Below the pieces are notes generated by a model, which was not told the origin of the DNA, did not search any database, and saw only the letters and a list, made by a program, of their open reading frames with translations. Positions 50,640 through 63,780 of a stretch of DNA of 64,000 nt are shown in pieces. Position 1 is the stretch's first letter. Each line of letters begins with the position of its first letter. Made by a program: the position numbers and the translations under genes. Source of the DNA: Petrolisthes cinctipes (lineage: Eukaryota; Arthropoda; Malacostraca; Decapoda; Porcellanidae); contig JAWQEG010000377.1 of the NCBI GenBank assembly GCA_033782935.1, positions 186,001 through 250,000 on the forward strand, read 5' to 3'.

Positions 50640-53600
50640 ATATCTCAAATTCAGTCGCAAAACACCCGAAAATTCGATATTTAGAGGTCCCAGAAGGTAT
50701 CTGTACATGCCTACTACGTGTTAGAGTATTTTCAAAATACAGGCCAAAAACATACTGAAAATCGATCTTTTAGGTGCCCAAAAGTCGATATGTGCATGCA
50801 TCTTCTGTACCCGTTTATATCTCAAATTCTGGCCCTAAACACCCGAAAATTCGATATTTTGGGGTCCCAGAAGCGATCTGTACATGCCTACTCCGTGTTA
50901 GAGTATTTTCAAAATTCAGGCCCAAAACATGCTGAAAATTGATATTTTTGGTGCCCAAAGTCAATATGTGCATGTATCTTCTGTACCCGTTTATATCTCA
51001 AATTCAGGCTCAAAACACCCGAAAATTCAATATTTTGGGGTCCCAGAAGCAATCTGTACATGCCTACTCAGTGCTAGAATATTTTCAAAATATAGGCTAA
51101 AAACATGCTAAAAATCGATCTTTTAGGTGCCAAAAAGTCGATATCTCAAATTCAGTCCCAAAACACCCGAAAATTCGATATTTAGGGGTCCCAGAAGCGA
51201 TCTGTACATGCCTACTCCGTGTTAGAGTATTTTCAAAATACATGCTCAAAACATACTGAAAATCGATCTTTTAGGTGCCCAAAAGTCGATATGTGCATGC
51301 ATCTTCTATACCCGTTTATATCTCAAATTCTGGCCCTAAACACCCGAAAATTCGATATTTTGGGGTCCCAGAAGCGATCTGTACATGCCTACTCCGTGTT
51401 AGAGTATTTTCAAAATTCAGGCCCAAAACATGCTGAAAATCGATATTTTTGGTGCCCAAAGTCAATATGTGCATGTATCTTCTGTACCCGTTTATATCTC
51501 AAATTCAGGCTCAAAACACCCGAAAATTCAATATTTTGGGGTCCCAGAAGCAATCTGTACATGCCTACACAGTGCTAGAATATTTTCAAAATATAGGCCC
51601 AAAACATGCTAAAAATCGACATTTTAGGTGCCAAAAAATCGATATCTCAAATTCAGTCCCAAAACACCCGAAAATTCGATATTTAGAGGTCCCAGAAGGT
51701 ATCTATCTGTACATGCCTACTCAGTGATAGAGTATTTTCAAAATACAGGCCAAAACATACTAAAAATCGATCTTTTAGGTGCCCAAAAGTCGATATGTGC
51801 ATGCATCTTCTGTACCCGTTTATATCTCAAATTCTGGCCCTAAACACCCGAAAATTCGATATTTTGGGGTCCCAGAAGCGATCTGTACATGCCTACTCCG
51901 TGTTAGAGTTTTTTCAAAATTCAGGCCCAAAACATGCTGAAAATCGATATTTTTGGTGCACAAAGTCAATATGTGCATGTATCTTCTGTACCCGTTTATA
52001 TCTCAAATTCAGGCTCAAAACACCCGAAAATTCAATATTTTGGGGTCCCAGAAGCAATCTGTACATGCCTACTCAGTGCTAGAATATTTTCAAAATATAG
52101 GCTAAAAACATGCTAAAAATCGATCTTTTAGGTGCCAAAAAGTCGATATCTCAAATTCAGTCCCAAAACACCCGAAAATTCGATATTTAGGGGTCCCAGA
52201 AGCGATCTGTACATGCCTACTCCGTGTTAGAGTATTTTCAAAATACATGCTCAAAACATACTGATAATCGATCTTTTAGGTGCACAAAAGTCGATATGTG
52301 CATGCATCTTCAGTACCCGTTTATATCTCAAATTCAGGCTCAAAACACCCGAAAATTCAATATTTTGGGGTCCCAGAAGCAATCTGTACATACCTACTCA
52401 GTGTTAGAGTATTTTCAAAATACAGGCCTAAAACATGCTGAAAATCGATATTTTAGATGCCCAAAGTCAATATGTGAATGTATCTTCTGTACCCGTTTAT
52501 ATCTCAAATTCAGGCTCAAAACACCCGAAAATTCAATATTTTGGGGTCCCAGTAGCAATCTGTACATGCCTACACAGTGCTAGAATATTTTCAAAATATA
52601 GGCTAAAAACATGCTAAAAATCGACATTTTAGGTGCCAAAAAATCGATATCTCAAATTCAGTCCCAAAACACCCGAAAATTCGACATTTAGAGGTCCCAG
52701 AAGGTATCTGTACATGCCTACTCCGTGTTAGAGTATTTTCAAAATACAGGCTATAAACATACTGAAAATCGATCTTTTAGGTGCCCAAAAGTCGATATGT
52801 GCATGCATCTTCTGTACCCGTTTATATCTCAAATTCTGGCCGTAAACACCCGAAAATTCGATATTTTGGGGTCCCAGAAGCGATCTGTACATGCCTACTC
52901 CGTGTTAGAGTATTTTCAAAATTCAGGCCCAAAACATGCTGAAAATCGATATTTTTGGTGCCCAAAGTCAATATGTGCATGTATCTTCTGTACCCGTTTA
53001 TATCTCAAATTCAGGCTCAAAACACCCGAAAATTCAATATTTTGGGGTCCCAGAAGCAATCTGTACATGCCTACTCAGTGCTAGAATATTTTCAAAATAT
53101 AGGCTAAAAACATGCTAAAAATCGATCTTTTAGGTGCCAAAAAGTCGATATCTCAAATTCAGTCCCAAAACACCCGAAAATTCGATATTTAGGGGTCACA
53201 GAAGCGATCTGTACATGCCTACTCCGTGTTAGAGTATTTTCAAAATACATGCTCAAAACATACTGAAAATCGATCTTTTAGGTGCCCAAAAGTCGATATG
53301 TGCATGCATCTTCTATACCCGTTTATATCTCAAATTCTGGCCCTAAACACCCGAAAATTCGATATTTTGGGGTCCCAGAAGCGATCTGTACATGTCTACT
53401 CCTTGTTAGAGTATTTTCAAAATTCAGGCCCAAAACATGCTGAAAATCGATATTTTTGGTGCCCAAAGTCAATATGTGCATGTATCTTCTGTACCCGTTT
53501 ATATCTCAAATTCAGGCTCAAAACACCCGAAAATTCAATATTCTGGGGTCCCAGAAGCAATCTGTACATGCCTACACAGTGCTAGAATATTTTCAAAATA

Positions 53601-53977
53601 TAGTCCCAAAACATGCTAAAAATCGACATTTTAGGTGCCAAAAAATCGATATCTCAAATTCAGTCCCAAAACACCCGAAAATTCGATATTTAGAAGTCCC
53701 AGAAGGTATCTATCTGTACATGCATACTCAGTGATAGAGTATTTTCAAAATACAGGCCAAAACATACTAAAAATCGATCTTTTAGGTGCCCAAAAGTCGA
53801 TATGTGCATGCATCTTCTGTACCCGTTTATATCTCAAATTCTGGCCCTAAACACCCGAAAATTCGATATTTTGGGGTCCCAGAAGCGATCTGTACATGCC
53901 TACTCCGTGTTAGAGTTTTTTAAAAATTCAGGCCCAAAACATGCTGAAAATCGATATTTTTGGTGCACAAAATCAAT
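50640..53977. repeat. Block duplication, offset 2,007 bp (four trimers plus 3)
   Basis: About 50640-51970 is repeated at 52647-53977. Equivalent points are 50929/52936, 51219/53226, 51628/53635 and 51795/53802. Shared rare variants are CATCTTCTATACCCG (51299 and 53306), GAGTTTTTT (51906 and 53913), GTGCACAAA(G/A)TC (51956 and 53963) and a TATC doubling, GGTATCTATCTGTAC (51698 and 53705). Four 501-bp trimers, plus the 4-bp TATC gain, minus one A (GGCCAAAACATACT), give 2,007. The copy also has its own change, CTCCTTGTTAG at 53399. Confidence 0.85.
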
Positions 53978-54329
53978 ATGTGCATGCATCTTCAGTACCC
54001 GTTTATATCTCAAATTCAGGCTCAAAACACCCGAAAATTCAATATTTTGGGGTCCCAGAAGCAATCTGTACATACCTACTCAGTGTTAGAGTATTTTCAA
54101 AATACAGGCCCAAAACATGCTGAAAATCGATATTTTTGGTGCCCAAAGTCAATATGTGCATGTATCTTCTGTACCCGTTTATATCTCAAATTCAGGCTCA
54201 AAACACCCGAAAATTCAATATTTTGGGGTCCCAGAAGCAATCTGTACATGCCTACACAGTTCTAGAATATTTTCAAAATATAGGCTAAAAACATGCTAAA
54301 AATCGACATTTTAGGTGCCAAAAAATCGA

Positions 54330-57300
54330 TATCTCAAATTCAGTCCCAAAACACCCGAAAATTCGATATTTAGAGGTCCCAGAAGGTATCTGTACATGCC
54401 TACTTCGTGTTAGAGTATTTTCAAAATACAGGCCAAAAACATACTGAAAATCAATCTTTTAGGTGCCCAAAAGTCGATATGTGCATGCATCTTCTGTACC
54501 CGTTTATATCTCAAATTCTGGCCCTAAACACCCGAAAATTCGATATTTTGGGGTCCCAGAAGCGATCTGTACATGCCTACTCCGTGTTAGAGTATTTTCA
54601 AAATTCAGGCCCAAAACATGCTGAAAATCGATATTTTTGGTGCCCAAAGTCAATATGTGCATGTATCTTCTGTACCCGTTTATATCTCAAATTCAGGCTC
54701 AAAACACCCGAAAATTCAATAATTTGGGGTCCCAGAAGCAATCTGTACATGCCTACTCAGTGCTAGAATATTTTCAAAATATAGGCTAAAAACATGCTAA
54801 AAATCGATCTTTTAGGTGCCAAAAAGTCGATATCTCAAATTCAGTCCCAAAACACCCGAAAATTCGATATTTAGGGGTCCCAGAAGCGATCTGTACATGC
54901 CTACTCAGTGTTAGAGTATTTTCAAAATACATGCTCAAAACATACTGAAAATCGATCTTTTAGGTGCACAAAAGTCGATATGTGCATGCATCTTCAGTAC
55001 CCGTTTATATCTCAAATTCAGGCTCAAAACACCCGAAAATTCAATATTTTGGGGTCCCAGAAGCGATCTGTATATGCCTACTCAGTGTTAGAGTATTTTC
55101 AAAATAAAGGCCCAAAACATGCTGAAAATCGATATTTTAGATGCCCAAAGTCAATATGTGCATGTATCTTCTGTACCCGTTTATATCTCCAATTCAGGCT
55201 CAAAACACCCGAAAATTCAATATTTTGGGGTCCCAGAAGCAATCTGTACAGAGCTAGAATATTTTCAAAATATAGGCTAAAAACATGCTAAAAATCGACA
55301 TTTTAGGTGCCAATAAATCGATATCTCAAATTGAGTCCCAAAACACCCGAAAATTCGATATTTAGAGGTCCCAGAAGGTATCTGTACATGCCTACTCCGT
55401 GTTAGAGTATTTTCAAAATTCAGGCCCAAAACATACTGAAAATCGATATTTTTGGTGCCCAAAGTCAATATGTGCATGTATCTTCTGTACCCGTTTATAT
55501 TTCAAATTCAGGCTCAAAACACCCGAAAATTCAATATTTTGGGGTCCCAGAAGCAATCTGTACATGCCTACTCAGTGCTAGAATATTTTCAAAATATAGG
55601 CTAAAAACATGCTAAAAATCGATCTTTTAGGTGCCAAGAAGTCGATATCTCAAATTCAGTCCCAAAACACCCGAAAATTCGATATTTAGGGGTCCCAGAA
55701 GCGATCTGTACATGCCTACTCCGTGTTAGAGTATTTTCAAAATACAGGCCCAAAACATGCTGAAAATCGATATTTTAGATGCCCAAAGTCAATATGTGCA
55801 TGTATCTTCTGTACCCGTTTATATCTCAAATTCAGGCTCAAAACACCCGAAAATTCAATATTTTGGGGTCCCAGAAGCAATCTGTACATGCCTACACAGT
55901 GCTAGAATATTTTCAAAATATAGGCTAAAAACATGCTAAAAATCGACATTTTAGGTGCCAAAAAATCGATATCTCAAATTCAGTCCCAAAACACCCGAAA
56001 ATTCGATATTTAGAGGTCCCTACTCCGTGTTAGAGTATTTTCAAAATACAGGCCAAAAACATACTGAAAATCGATCTTTTAGGTGCCCAAAAGTCGATAT
56101 GTGCATGCATCTTCTGTACCCGTTTATATCTCAAATTCTGGCCCTAAACACCCGAAAATTCGATATTTTGGGGTCCCAGAAGCGATCTGTACATGCCTAC
56201 TCCGTGTTAGAGTATTCTCAAAATTCAGGCCCAAAACATGCTGAAAATCGATATTTTTGGTGCCCAAAGTCAATATGTGCATGTATCTTCTGTACCCGTT
56301 TATATCTCAAATTCAGGCTCAAAACACCCGAAAATTCGATATTTAGGGGTCCCAGAAGCGATCTGTACATGCCTACTCCGTGTTAGAGTATTTTCAAAAT
56401 ACAGGCCCAAAACATTCTGAAAATCGATATTTTAGATGCCCAAAGTCAATATGTGCATGTATCTTCTGTACCCGTTTATATCTCAAATTCAGGCTCAAAA
56501 CACCCGAAAATTCAATATTTTGGTGTCCCAGAAGCAATCTGTACATGCCTACACAGTAGTAGAATATTTTCAAAATATAGGCTAAAAACATGCTAAAAAT
56601 CGACATTTTAGGTGCCAAAAAATCGATATCTCAAATTCAGTCCCAAAACACCCGAAAATTCGATATTTAGAGGTCCCAGAAGGTATCTGTAAATGCCTAC
56701 TCCGTGTTAGAGTATTTTCAAAATACAGGCCAAAAACATACTGAAAATCGATATTTTAGGTGCCCAAAAGTCGATATGTGCATGCATCTTCTGTACCCGT
56801 TTATATCTCAAATTCTGGCCCTAAACACCCGAAAATTCGATATTTTGGGGTCCCAGAAGCGATCTGTACATGCCTACTCCGTGTTAGAGTATTTTTAAAA
56901 TTCAGGCCCAAAACATGCTGAAAATCGATATTTTTGGTGCCCAAAGTCAATATGTGCATGTATCTTCTGTACCCGTTTATATCTCAAATTCAGTCTCAAA
57001 ACACCCGAAAATTCAATATTTTGGGGTCCCAGAAGCAATCTGTACATGCCTACTCAGTGCTAGAATATTTTCAAAATATAGGCTAAAAACATGCTAAAAA
57101 TCGATCTTTTAGGTGCCAAAAAGTCGATATCTCAAATTCAGTCCCAAAACACCCGAAAATTCGATATTTAGGGGTCCCAGAAGCGATCTGTACATGCCTA
57201 CTCCGTGTTAGAGTATTTTCAAAATACATGCTCAAAACATACTGAAAATCGATCTTTTAGGTGCACAAAAGTCGATATGTGCATGCATCTTCAGTACCCG

Positions 57301-59220
57301 TTTATATCTCAAATTCAGGCTCAAAACACCCGAAAATTCAATATTTTGGGGTCCCAGAAGCGATCTGTATATGCCTACTCAGTGTTAGAGTATTTTCAAA
57401 ATACAGGCCCAAAACATGCTGAAAATCGATATTTTCGATGCCCAAAGACAATATGTGCATGTATCTTCTGTACCCGTTTATATCTCAAATTCAGGCTCAA
57501 AACACCCGAAAATTCAATATTTTGGGGTCCCAGAAGCAATCTGTACAGAGCTAGAATATTTTCAAAATATAGGCTAAAAACATGCTAAAAATCGACATTT
57601 TAGGTGCCAAAAAATCGATATCTCAAATTGAGTCCCAAAACACCCGAAAATTCGATATTTAGAGGTCCCAGAAGGTATATGTACATGCCTACTCCGTGTT
57701 AGAGTATTTTCAAAATTCAGGCCCAAAACATACTGAAAATCGATATTTTTGGTGCCCAAAGTCAATATGTGCATGTATCTTCTGTACCCGTTTATATTTC
57801 AAATTCAGGCTCAAAACACCCGAAAATTCAATATTTTGGGGTCCCAGAAGCAATCTGTACATGCCTACTCAGTGCTAGAATATTTTCAAAATATAGGCTA
57901 AAAACATGCTAAAAATCGATCTTTTAGGTGCCAAGAAGTCGATATCTCAAATTCAGTCCCAAAACACCCGAAAATTCGATATTTAGGGGTCCCAGAAGCG
58001 ATCTGTACATGCCTACTCCGTGTTAGAGTATTTTCAAAATACAGGCCCAAAACATGCTGAAAATCGATATTTTAGATGCCCAAAGTCAATATGTGCATGT
58101 ATCTTCTGTACCCGTTTATATCTCAAATTCAGGCTCAAAACACCCGAAAATTCAATATTTTGGGGTCCCAGAAGCAATCTGTACATGCCTACACAGTGCT
58201 AGAATATTTTCAAAATATAGGCTAAAAACATGCTAAAAATCGACATTTTAGGTGCCAAAAAATCGATATCTCAAATTCAGTCCCAAAACACCCGAAAATT
58301 CGATATTTAGAGGTCCCTACTCCGTGTTAGAGTATTTTCAAAATACAGGCCAAAAACATACTGAAAATCGATCTTTTAGGTGCCCAAAAGTCGATATGTG
58401 CATGCATCTTCTGTACCCGTTTATATCTCAAATTCTGGCCCTAAACACCCGAAAATTCGATATTTAGGGGTCCCAGAAGCGATCTGTACATGCCTACTCC
58501 GTGTTAGAGTATTTTCAAAATTCAGGCCCAAAACATGCTGAAAATCGATATTTTAGATGCCCAAAGTCAATATGTGCATGTATCTTCTGTACCCGTTTAT
58601 ATCTCAAATTCAGGCTCAAAACACCCGAAAATTCAATATTTTGGTGTCCCAGAAGCAATCTGTACATGCCTACACAGTAGTAGAATATTTTCAAAATATA
58701 GGCTAAAAACATGCTAAAAATCGACATTTTAGGTGCCAAAAAATCGATATCTCAAATTCAGTCCCAAAACACCCGAAAATTCGATATTTAGAGGTCCCAG
58801 AAGGTATCTGTAAATGCCTACTCCGTGTTAGAGTATTTTCAAAATACAGGCCAAAAACATACTGAAAATCGATATTTTAGGTGCCCAAAAGTCGATATGT
58901 GCATGCATCTTCTGTACCCGTTTATATCTCAAATTCTGGCCCTAAACACCCGAAAATTCGATATTTTGGGGTCCCAGAAGCGATCTGTACATGCCTACTC
59001 CGTGTTAGAGTATTTTTAAAATTCAGGCCCATAACATGCTGAAAATCTATATTTTTGGTGCCCAAAGTCAATATGTGCATGTATCTTCTGTACCCGTTTA
59101 TATCTCAAATTCAGGCTCAAAACACCCGAAAATTCAATATTTTGGGGTCCCAGAAGCAATCTGTACATGCCTACTCAGTGCTAGAATATTTTCAAAATAT
59201 AGGCTAAAAACATGCTAAAA
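54330..59220. repeat. Tandem duplication, 2,297/2,121-bp unit, about 2.2 copies
   Basis: Copies begin at about 54330, 56627 and 58750. Points 54908/57205, 55399/57696, 55723/58020 and 55955/58252 are 2,297 apart. From about 58460 the match moves to 2,121 (56394/58515, 56704/58825, 56915/59036). The 176-bp difference is one L' monomer (about 56163-56338) present in the first copy and missing in the second. Shared rare marks are TGTACAGAGCTAG (55245 and 57542), CAAATTGAGTCCC, TATATTTCAAATTC, GCCAAGAAGTCG, a 20-bp loss giving GAGGTCCCTACTCCG (56013 and 58310) and CACAGTAGTAGAATA (56553 and 58674). Confidence 0.87.
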
Positions 59221-62200
59221 ATCGACATTTTAGGTGCCAAAAAATCGATATCTCAAATTCAGTCCCAAAACACCCGAAAATTCGATATTTAGAGGTCCCA
59301 GAAGGTATCTGTACATGCCTACTCCGTGTTAGAGTATTTTCAAAATACAGGCCAAAAACATACTGAAAATCGATCTTTTAGGTGCCCAAAAGTCGATATG
59401 TGCATGCATCTTCTGTACCCGTTTATATCTCAAATTCTGGCCCAAAACACCCGAAAATTCGATATTTTGGGGTCCCAGAAGCGATCTGTACATGCCTACT
59501 CCGTGTTAGAGTATTTTCAAATTTCAGGCCCAAAACATGCTGAAAATCTATATTTTTGGTGCCCAAAGTCAATATGTGCATGTATCTTCTGTACCCGTTT
59601 ATATCTCAAATTCAGGCTCAAAACACCCGAAAATTCAATATTTTGGGGTCCCAGAAGCAATCTGTACAGTGCTAGAATATTTTCAAAATATAGGCTTAAA
59701 ATATGCTAAAAATCGACATTTTAGGTGTCAAAAAATCGATATCTCAAATTCAGTCCAAAATACCCGAAAATTAGATATTTTGAGGTCCCAGAAGGTATCT
59801 GTACATGCCTACTCCGTGTTAGAGTATTTTCAAAATACAGGCCAAAAACATACTGAAAATCGATCTTTTAGGTGCCCAAAAGTCGATATGTGCATGCATC
59901 TTCTGTACCCGTTTATATCTCAAATTCTGGCCCTAAACACCCGAAAATTCGATATTTTGGGGTCCCAGAAGCGATCTGTACATGCCTACTCCGTGTTAGA
60001 GTATTTTCAAAATTCAGGCCCAAAACATGCTGAAAATCGATATTTTTGGTGCCCAAAGTCAATATGTGCATGTATCTTCTGTACCCGTTTATATCTCAAA
60101 TTCAGGCTCAAAACACCCGAAAATTCAATATTTTGGGGTCCCAGAAGCAATCTGTACAGTGCTAGAATATTTTCAAAATATAGGCTAAAAACATGCTAAA
60201 AATCGAACTTTTAGGTGCCAAAAAGTCGATATCTCAAATTCAGTCCCAAAACACCCGAAAATTCGATATTTTGGGGTCCCAGAAGCGATCTGTACATGCC
60301 TACTCCGTGTTAGAGTATTTTCAAAATACATGCTCAAAACATACTGAAAATCGATCTTTTAGGTGCACAAAAGTCGATATGTGCATGCATCTTCAGTACC
60401 CGTTTATATCTCAAATTCAAGCTCAAAACACCCGAAAATTCAATATTTTGGGGTCCCAGAAGCAATCTGTACATGTCTACACAGTGCTAGAATATTTTCA
60501 AAATATAGGCTAAAAACATGCTAAAAATCGACATTTTAGGTGCCAAAAAATCGATATCTCAAATTCAGTCCCAAAACACCCGAAAATTCGATATTTAGAG
60601 GTCCCAGATGGTATCTGTACATGCCTACTCCGTGTTAGAGTATTTTCAAAATACAGGTCAAAAACATACTGAAAATCGATCTTTTAGGTGCCCAAAAGTC
60701 GATATGTGCATGCATCTTCTGTACCCGTTTATATCTCAAATTCTGGCCCTAAACACCCGAAAATTCGATATTTTGGGGTTCCAGAAGCGATATGTACATG
60801 CCTACTCCGTGTTAGAGTATTTTCAAAATTCAGGCCCAAAACATGCTGAAAATCGATATTTTTGGTGCCCAAAGTCAATATGTGCATGTATCTTCTGTAC
60901 CCGTTTATATCTCAAATTCAGGCTCAAAACACCCGAAAAATCAATATTTTGGGGTCCCAGAAGCAATCTGTACATGCCTACACAGTGCTAAAATATTTTC
61001 AAAATATAGGCTAAAAACATGCTAAAAATCGATCTTTTAGGTGCCAAAAAGTCGATATCTCAAATTCAGTCCCAAAACACCCGAAAATTCGATATTTAGG
61101 GGTCCCAGAAGCGATCTGTACATGCCTACTCCGTGTTAGAGTATTTTCAAAATACATGCTCAAAACATACTGAAAATCGATCTTTTAGGTGCACAAAAGT
61201 CGATATGTGCATGCATCATCAGTACCCGTTTATATCTCAAATTCAGGCTCAAAACACCCGAAAATTCAATATTTTGGGGTCCCAGAAGCAATCTGTACAT
61301 GCCTATTCAGTGTTAGAGTATTTTCAAAATACAGGCCCAAAACATGCTGAAAATCGATATTTTAGATGCCCAAAGTCAATTTGTGCATGTATCTTCTGTA
61401 CCCGTTTATATCTCAAATTCAGGCTCAAAACACCCGAAAATTCAATATTTTGGTGTCCCAGAAGCAATCTGTACATGCCTACACAGTGCTAGAATATTTT
61501 CAAAATATAGGCTAAAAACATGCTAAAAATCGACATTTTAGGTGCCAAAAAATCGATATCTCAAATTCAGTCCCAAAACACCCGAAAATTCGATATTTAG
61601 AGGTCCCAGAAGGTATCTGTAGATGCCTACTCCGTGTTAGAGTATTTTCAAAATACAGGCCAAAAACATACTGAAAATCGATCTTTTAGGTGCCCAAAAG
61701 TCGATATGTGCATGCATCTTCTGTACCCGTTTATATCTCAAATTCTGGCCCTAAACACCCGAAAATTCGATATTTTGGGGTCCCAGAAGCGATCTGTACA
61801 TGCCTACTCCGTGTTAGAGTATTTTCAAAATTCAGGCCCAAAACATGCTGAAAATCTATATTTTTGGTGCCCAAAGTCAATATGTGAATGTATCTTCTGT
61901 ACCCGTTTATATCTCAAATTCAGGCTCAAAACACCCGAAAATTCAATATTTTGGGGTCCCAGAAGCAATCTGTACATGCCTACTCAGTGCTAGAATATTT
62001 TCAAAATATAGGCTAAAAACATGCTAAAAATCGATCTTTTAGGTGCCAAAAAGTCGATATCTCAAATTCAGTCCCAAAACACCCGAAAATTCGATATTTA
62101 GGGGTCCCAGAAGCGATCTGTACATGCCTACTTCGTGTTAGAGTATTTTCAAAATACATGCTCAAAACATACTGAAAATCGATCTTTTAGGTGCACAAAA

Positions 62201-62270
62201 GTCGATATGTGCATGCATCTTCAGTACCCGTTTATATCTCAAATTCAGGCTCAAAACACCCGATAATTCA
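59221..62270. repeat. Regular trimer satellite with alternating versions
   Basis: Mostly a and b trimers with small indels. It contains two S monomers with the 10-bp deletion (59663 and 60153), and AATTAGATATTTTGAGGTCC (59770) that reappears at 62579. The longest open stretch in the window (59537-60199, 220 codons) lies here because the deletion and a missing base remove the usual stops; it is repeat sequence throughout. Confidence 0.8.
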
Positions 62271-63780
62271 ATATTTTGGGGTCCCAGAAGCAATCTGTAC
62301 ATGCCTACTCAGTGTTAGAGTATTTTCAAAATACAGGCCCAAAACATGCTGAAAATCGATATTTTAGATGCCCAAAGTCAATATGTGCATGTATCTACTG
62401 TACCCGTTTATATCTCAAATTCAGGCTCAAAACACCCGAAAATTCAATATTTTGGGGTCCCAGAAGCAATCTGTACAGAGATAGAATATTTTCAAAATAT
62501 AGGCTAAAAACATGCTAAAAATCGACATTTTAGGTGTCAAAAAATCGATATCTCAATTTCAGTCCCAAAACACACGAAAATTAGATATTTTGAGGTCCCA
62601 GAAGGTATCTGTACATGCCTACTCCGTGTTAGAGTATTTTCAAAATACAGGCCAAAAACATACTGAAAATCGATGTTTTAGGTGCCCAAAAGTCGATATG
62701 TGCATGCATCTTCAGTACCCGTTTATATCTCAAATTCAGGCTCAAAACACCCGAAAATTCAATATTTTGGGGTCCCAGAAGCAATCTGTACATGCCTACT
62801 CAGTGTTAGAGTATTTTCAAAATACAGGCCCAAAACATGCTGAAAATCGATATTTTAGATGCCCAAAGTCAATATGTGCATGTATCTTCTGTACCCGTTT
62901 ATATCTCAAATTCAGGCTCAAAACACCCGAAAATTCAATATTTTGGGGTCCCAGAAGCAATCTGTACAGAGCTAGAATATTTTCAAAATATAGGCTAAAA
63001 ACATGCTAAAAATCGACATTTTAGGTGTCAAAATATCGATATCTCAAATTCAGTCCCAAAACACCCGAAAATTAGATATTTAGAGGTCCCAGAAGGTATC
63101 TGTACATGCCTACTCCGTGTTAGAGTATTTTCAAAATACAGGCCAAAAACATACTGAAAATCGATCTTTTAGGTGCCCAAAAGTCGATATGTGCATGCAT
63201 CTTCAGTACCCGTTTATATCTCAAATTCTGGCCCTAAACACCCGAAAATTCGATATTTTGGGGTCCCAGAAGCGATCTGTACATGCCTACTCCGTGTTAG
63301 AGTATTTTCAAAATTCAGGCCCAAAACATGCTGAAAATCGATATTTTTGGTGCCCAAAGTCAATATGTGCATGTATCTTCTGTACCCGTTTATATCTCAA
63401 ATTCAGGCTCAAAACACCCGAAAATTCAATATTTTGGGGTCCCAGAAGCGATCTGTACATGCCTACTTCGTGTTAGAGTATTTTCAAAATACATGCTCAA
63501 AACATACTGAAAATCGATCTTTTAGGTGCACAAAAGTCGATATGTGCATGCATCTTCAGTACCCGTTTATATCTCAAATTCAGGCTCAAAACACCCGAAA
63601 ATTCAATATTTTGGGGTCCCAGAAGCAATCTGTACAGAGCTAGAATATTTTCAAAATATAGGCTAAAAACATGCGAAAAATCGACATTTTAGGCGTCAAA
63701 AAATCGATATCTCAAATTCAGTCCCAAAACACCCGAAAATTAGATATTTAGAGGTCCCAGAAGGTATCTGTACATGCCTA
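62271..63780. repeat. Right-end 491-bp trimer variant array
   Basis: Trimers shortened by the 10-bp deletion, with a GAG marker: TGTACAGAGATAG at 62472, TGTACAGAGCTAG at 62963 and 63631. The first spacing is 491; the second, 668, is about 491 plus one long monomer. All three are followed by ATTTTAGGTGTC or ATTTTAGGCGTC and AAAATTAGATATT, a set of changes that is otherwise rare, showing spread of one variant by tandem duplication. The array continues to the end of the window at 64000. Confidence 0.82.

Larger units (their letters stand above)
28903..63643. other. Recurrent 10-bp deletion in S monomers (17 sites)
   Basis: Normal S monomers read TGTACATGCCTACTCAGTGC; these read TGTACAGTGC or TGTACAGAGC. 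Sites: 28903, 34367, 37687, 39002, 42815, 44129, 45444, 46760, 48923, 49562, 55245, 57542, 59663, 60153, 62472, 62963 and 63631. The lost 10 bp are bounded by CA on each side. The monomer becomes 138 bp and the trimer 491 bp. None was seen left of 28.9 kb, so the variant arose in the right territory and spread with the block duplications. Confidence 0.85.

Noticed and set aside
157..63643. Dozens of forward open frames of 60 to 220 codons as protein genes
   Set aside because: All are translations of the same satellite. The same DNA is open in more than one frame, starts and stops recur at fixed monomer positions, and single-base differences between L, L' and S move the phase. There is no promoter, splice or codon-bias sign.
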